Shown in pieces: positions 60,850-64,000 of a stretch of 64,000 nt of DNA (position 1 is the stretch's first letter; every line of letters starts with the position of its first letter). A model generated the notes under the pieces. It saw only the letters and a program-made list of their open reading frames with translations, was not told the DNA's origin and did no database searches. This DNA is from Streptomyces clavifer. Lineage in GTDB: Bacteria; Actinomycetota; Actinomycetes; Streptomycetales; Streptomycetaceae. A program made the translations under genes and the position numbers. The DNA is taken from positions 1 through 64,000 of the forward strand of contig BMWJ01000022.1 in assembly GCA_014651175.1 (NCBI GenBank), given 5' to 3'.

Positions 60850-60970
60850 GGGAACAGCCTAGGGAACGGACCTAGGAGTCGGAGCACTCCCGGGGTGGCG
60901 TAGGTTTTCCCTGGGAGCTGTGCCCACAGGCACGCGACGATCTCGACACTGCATGGGGAGACAACGCGCC

Positions 60971-61771
60971 ATGAGCGATGTACTGGAGCTGGTGGACGTA
61001 TCCGTGGTCCGCGACGGACGCGCTCTGGTGGACGACGTCTCCTGGTCGGTCAAGGAGGGGGAGCGCTGGGTCATCCTCGGCCCGAACGGCGCCGGCAAGA
61101 CCACCCTGCTCAACATCGCGTCGAGCTACGTCTTCCCCAGCACCGGCACGGCCAGGGTCCTCGGCGAGCGGCTCGGCGGGGTCGGCACCGACGTCTTCGA
61201 GCTCCGCCCCCGGATCGGCATCGCCGGTGTGGCCATGGCCGACAAGCTGCCCAAGCGCCAGACCGTGCTCCAGACGGTGCTCACCGCCGCCTACGGCATG
61301 ACCGCCACCTGGCACGAGAACTACGAGGCCGTCGACGAGGAGCGCGCACGCGCCTTCCTCGACCGGCTCGGCATGACCGAGTTCCTCGACCGGAAGTTCG
61401 GCACCCTCTCCGAGGGCGAGCGCAAGCGCACCCTGATCGCCCGCGCCATGATGACCGACCCCGAGCTCCTGCTCCTGGACGAGCCCGCCGCGGGCCTCGA
61501 CCTCGGCGGCCGGGAGGACCTGGTGCGCCGGCTGGGCCGGCTCGCGCGCGATCCGTACGCCCCCTCCATGATCATGGTCACCCATCACGTGGAGGAGATC
61601 GCGCCCGGCTTCACCCACGTCCTGATGATCCGCCAGGGCAAGGTGCTCGCCGCGGGCCCCATGGAGACCGAACTCAGCTCCCGCAACCTCTCGCTCTGCT
61701 TCGGCCTGCCGCTCGTCGTCGAGCACACCGGCGACCGCTACACGGCCCACGGACTCCCGCTCTCCCCGTAG
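60971..61771 (+). CDS. ABC transporter ATP-binding protein
   Basis: 266 aa single ABC domain. Walker A GPNGAGKTT (about 36-44), signature LSEGERKRTLIARAMM, Walker B LLLLDEPAAGLDL, H-loop MVTHHVEEI. No permease gene is adjacent, so it may serve a transporter elsewhere or have a non-transport role. ATG 60971 has GGGGAGA upstream. Close to ModF/YlmA-like ATPases in style. Confidence 0.86.
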   Translation: MSDVLELVDVSVVRDGRALVDDVSWSVKEGERWVILGPNGAGKTTLLNIASSYVFPSTGTARVLGERLGGVGTDVFELRPRIGIAGVAMADKLPKRQTVLQTVLTAAYGMTATWHENYEAVDEERARAFLDRLGMTEFLDRKFGTLSEGERKRTLIARAMMTDPELLLLDEPAAGLDLGGREDLVRRLGRLARDPYAPSMIMVTHHVEEIAPGFTHVLMIRQGKVLAAGPMETELSSRNLSLCFGLPLVVEHTGDRYTAHGLPLSP

Positions 61772-61823
61772 TCGGCGCGGAGTCACCTCCCCTGCGCCCT
61801 GTCGGGGAGGGTGCCCGCGGTCC

Positions 61824-61829
61824 TACGAT
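61824..61829 (+). promoter_or_regulatory. putative -10 (TACGAT) for a leaderless nfeD-SPFH transcript
   Basis: TACGAT ends 6 bases before the GTG at 61836; no Shine-Dalgarno. Confidence 0.45.
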
Positions 61830-61835
61830 GAACGC

Positions 61836-62264
61836 GTGGACATCGAAGCGTGGGTGTGGTGGCTGATCGGCGCGGTGGGACTGGGCATTCCCCTCGTCCT
61901 GACCGCGATGCCCGAATTCGGGATGTTCGCCGTCGGGGCGGTGGCCGCTGCGATCGTCGCGGCCCTCGGCGGTGGCGTCGTCGCCCAAGTGCTGGTCTTC
62001 GTCCTGGTGTCGGTGGCACTCATCGCGGTCGTACGCCCGATCGCGGCCAGACACCGGACGGGTCGGACCGGGCACGCCAGCGGGATCGACGCCCTGAAAG
62101 GCCGTCAGGCCGTCGTCCTGGAACGGGTCGACGGCAGCGGCGGGCGCATCAAGCTCGCAGGCGAGGTCTGGTCCGCGCGCACCCTCGACAGCGATCAGAG
62201 TTTCGAACCCGGCCGGCAGGTCGATGTCGTGGACATCGACGGGGCAACGGCCGTCGTCATGTGA
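61836..62264 (+). CDS. NfeD-family membrane protein
   Basis: 142 aa. Three hydrophobic helices (about 7-68), then a C-terminal OB-fold beta-barrel (about 80-142: LKGRQAVVLERVDGSGGRIK, GEVWSARTLDSDQSFEPG, VDVVDIDGATAVV). Short-form NfeD proteins pair with SPFH/flotillin proteins in membrane microdomains; the SPFH gene follows 144 bases later. The same pair occurs as Rv1487-Rv1488 in M. tuberculosis. Confidence 0.88.
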   Translation: MDIEAWVWWLIGAVGLGIPLVLTAMPEFGMFAVGAVAAAIVAALGGGVVAQVLVFVLVSVALIAVVRPIAARHRTGRTGHASGIDALKGRQAVVLERVDGSGGRIKLAGEVWSARTLDSDQSFEPGRQVDVVDIDGATAVVM

Positions 62265-62408
62265 GAAGCGGTCACACGGCAGGCCCGAGTCTGCCAAACT
62301 CGAAGTCGATCATCATGGGACTGGAACCGTCATAAAAGATGCGACCGTCCTGACCGTTCGACCTCGATCATCGCGATCCGTCGGCAACCGAAGGGCACGA
62401 GGCACACG

Positions 62409-63341
62409 ATGCAACCGATCATCATCGTCCTGATCATTCTGGTGGTGCTCGTCTTCATCGCCCTGATCAAGACGATCCAGGTCATCCCGCAGGCCAGTGC
62501 CGCCATCGTGGAGCGCTTCGGCCGCTACACCCGCACCCTCAACGCCGGGCTGAACATCGTCGTCCCGTTCATCGACTCGATCCGCAACCGGATCGACCTC
62601 CGCGAACAGGTCGTCCCCTTCCCGCCCCAGCCGGTGATCACCCAGGACAACCTCGTCGTCAACATCGACACCGTCATCTACTACCAGGTGACCGACGCCC
62701 GCGCCGCGACCTACGAAGTCGCCAGCTACATCCAGGCGATCGAGCAGCTCACCGTCACCACGCTCCGCAACATCATCGGCGGCATGGACCTCGAACGGAC
62801 GCTGACCTCCCGCGAGGAGATCAACGCGGCGCTCCGCGGAGTCCTCGACGAGGCCACCGGCAAGTGGGGCATCCGCGTCAACCGCGTCGAGCTCAAGGCC
62901 ATCGAACCGCCGACCTCCATCCAGGACTCGATGGAGAAGCAGATGCGCGCCGACCGTGACAAGCGCGCTGCGATCCTCACCGCCGAAGGCATCAGGCAGT
63001 CCGCGATCCTCACCGCGGAGGGCGAGAAGCAGTCCGCGATCCTGCGCGCCGAGGGTGAGGCGAAGGCATCCGCCCTGCGCGCCGAGGGTGAGTCCCAGGC
63101 CATCCGCACGGTCTTCGAGGCCATCCACGCCGGTGACCCCGACCAGAAGCTCCTCTCGTACCAGTACCTCCAGATGCTCCCGAAGATCGCCGAGGGCGAC
63201 GCCAACAAGCTCTGGATCGTGCCCAGCGAGATCGGCGACGCACTCAAGGGCCTCAGCGGCGCCTTCGGCAACCTCGGCGGCGGAGCCCCCGGCTTCGACA
63301 CCGGGAACAAGGAACGCCGGGAGCAGCCCCCGGTCGGCTGA
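62409..63341 (+). CDS. SPFH/band-7 (stomatin/flotillin-like) protein, QmcA type
   Basis: 310 aa. N-terminal helix (about 2-20), SPFH domain (about 20-180: QASAAIVERFGRYTRTLNAG, DNLVVNIDTVIYYQVTDARA). A coiled-coil region (about 178-235) has repeated SAILTAEGE/RAEGE units, then a short Gly-rich tail. Scaffold protein of membrane microdomains, possibly controlling proteases. GAGG 6-7 bases before ATG. Confidence 0.92.
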   Translation: MQPIIIVLIILVVLVFIALIKTIQVIPQASAAIVERFGRYTRTLNAGLNIVVPFIDSIRNRIDLREQVVPFPPQPVITQDNLVVNIDTVIYYQVTDARAATYEVASYIQAIEQLTVTTLRNIIGGMDLERTLTSREEINAALRGVLDEATGKWGIRVNRVELKAIEPPTSIQDSMEKQMRADRDKRAAILTAEGIRQSAILTAEGEKQSAILRAEGEAKASALRAEGESQAIRTVFEAIHAGDPDQKLLSYQYLQMLPKIAEGDANKLWIVPSEIGDALKGLSGAFGNLGGGAPGFDTGNKERREQPPVG

Positions 63342-63425
63342 CCGGGAGACACCTTCGTGCATGATCAGTGAGGCCCCTCGACCTTCATGGCGGGGAGGCA
63401 TCACTGACCACCGAAGGAGATGGCC

Positions 63426-64000
63426 TTGTCCATCTGGGAAATTCTCGCGGTCTTCGCGGCCGGAGTCGGCGCAGGGACGATCAACACCATCGTCGGCTCC
63501 GGTACGTTGATCACCTTCCCCGTCCTGCTCGCCACCGGCCTGCCACCGGTCACCGCCACCGTCTCCAACGCACTCGGCCTGATCCCCGGTTCGATCAGCG
63601 GTGCCATCGGATACCGCAAGGAACTGGCCGGCCAGCGCCGCCGCATCCTCAAGTTGAGCGTCGGCGCACTCGTCGGCGGTCTCACCGGCGCCACACTCCT
63701 GCTGGCCCTGCCCTCCACGGCGTTCGAGACGATCGTGCCCGTCCTGGTGGCGCTCGCCCTGGTCCTGGTCATCCTGCAACCCCGCATCAGCAAGGCCGTC
63801 CAGCGCCGCCGCGCACACACCGGGGCCCCGGTCCGCCCCGACGGCGGTCCGCTCCTCTTCACCGGACTGACGCTCGCGAGCGTCTACGGCGGCTACTTCA
63901 CGGCGGCCCAGGGCATCATCTACCTCTCCCTGATGGGCATGCTGCTCGACGACACGATGCAGCGCCTCAACGCCGTCAAGAACGTCCTGGCCGCCGTCGT
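63426..64000 (+). CDS. TauE/SafE-family (DUF81) anion exporter, N-terminal part
   Basis: At least 191 aa; runs off the right edge. Start MSIWEILAVFAAGVGAGTIN with GSGTLITFPVLLATGLPP is the TauE/SafE repeat motif; helices follow to the end. Family exports sulfite, sulfoacetate or similar anions. TTG 63426 is preferred over ATG 63420 because GAAGGAG ends 6 bases before the TTG but directly abuts the ATG. An imperfect hairpin (about 63365-63407) precedes the ribosome site. Confidence 0.86.
   Translation, partial: MSIWEILAVFAAGVGAGTINTIVGSGTLITFPVLLATGLPPVTATVSNALGLIPGSISGAIGYRKELAGQRRRILKLSVGALVGGLTGATLLLALPSTAFETIVPVLVALALVLVILQPRISKAVQRRRAHTGAPVRPDGGPLLFTGLTLASVYGGYFTAAQGIIYLSLMGMLLDDTMQRLNAVKNVLAAV

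Overview
The window is very GC-rich, with densely packed genes, many GTG/TTG starts, little AT-rich intergenic DNA and families typical of Streptomyces: a chaplin, an LAETG sortase substrate, the small nucleoid protein Gbn and ectoine genes. Gene content and order resemble what I remember of the S. coelicolor SCO1800-SCO1865 core region, so I read this as chromosomal core of a Streptomyces. I see no transposase, integrase, prophage, CRISPR array, rRNA or tRNA.

Layout: 1-742, start of the ectoine operon (ectA, ectB; minus). 1075-4862, class V aminotransferase, amidohydrolase and LAETG cell-wall protein. 4937-14165, late cobalamin (B12) genes: a cobE-cobC fusion, a ZIP metal transporter, and the operon cobD-cobQ-chlD-cobO-cobB, chained by 1-4 bp overlaps behind a cobalamin riboswitch. 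14288-15853, phosphate transporter with a PHO box. 16063-19409, aldolase, hydrolase and an unknown protein. 19440-23350, VOC protein, ABC-F ATPase with a mini-ORF leader, gbn and a crotonase. 23467-26586, an Asp23/AmaP envelope-stress locus. 26654-31520 (minus), SDR, GH15, SURF1, a zinc-binding protein and a DEDDh exonuclease. 31666-35318, VIT transporter, sterol-desaturase-like protein, YhhN protein and zinc alcohol dehydrogenase. 35384-39214, subtilase, then DUF485 plus acetate symporter. 39373-46023, moaA, small genes, tyrS and tldE/tldD. 46245-47737, fabG-fabI. 47884-50951, secreted protein, GntR regulator with a divergent CynX-type transporter, and two micro-proteins. 51060-56666, SixA phosphatase, serB, FHA-ABC exporter and SLT-domain protein. 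56667-57808, no convincing gene. 57809-64000, two-component pair, chpE, hypothetical protein, ABC ATPase, NfeD-SPFH pair and the start of a TauE transporter.

Functional units: the riboswitch operon turns cobyrinate into adenosylated cobyric acid and cobinamide. fabG-fabI supply two steps of type II fatty-acid elongation. The Asp23/AmaP locus looks like a membrane-tethered scaffold made largely of related alpha/beta modules. TldD/TldE form a heteromeric protease. NfeD and the SPFH protein are a membrane-microdomain pair. Several genes show a TAnnnT hexamer ending 6-7 bases before the start codon and no clear Shine-Dalgarno, suggesting widespread leaderless transcription. The most interesting unexplained signals are the Asp23-like modules, the 7-codon ORF before the ABC-F gene, the TGATCCA repeats before gbn, the promoter/operator at the GntR-regulated transporter, a hairpin over the SURF1 start, a 4x20-bp tandem repeat and an unassigned RNA-like fold near 40.6 kb.
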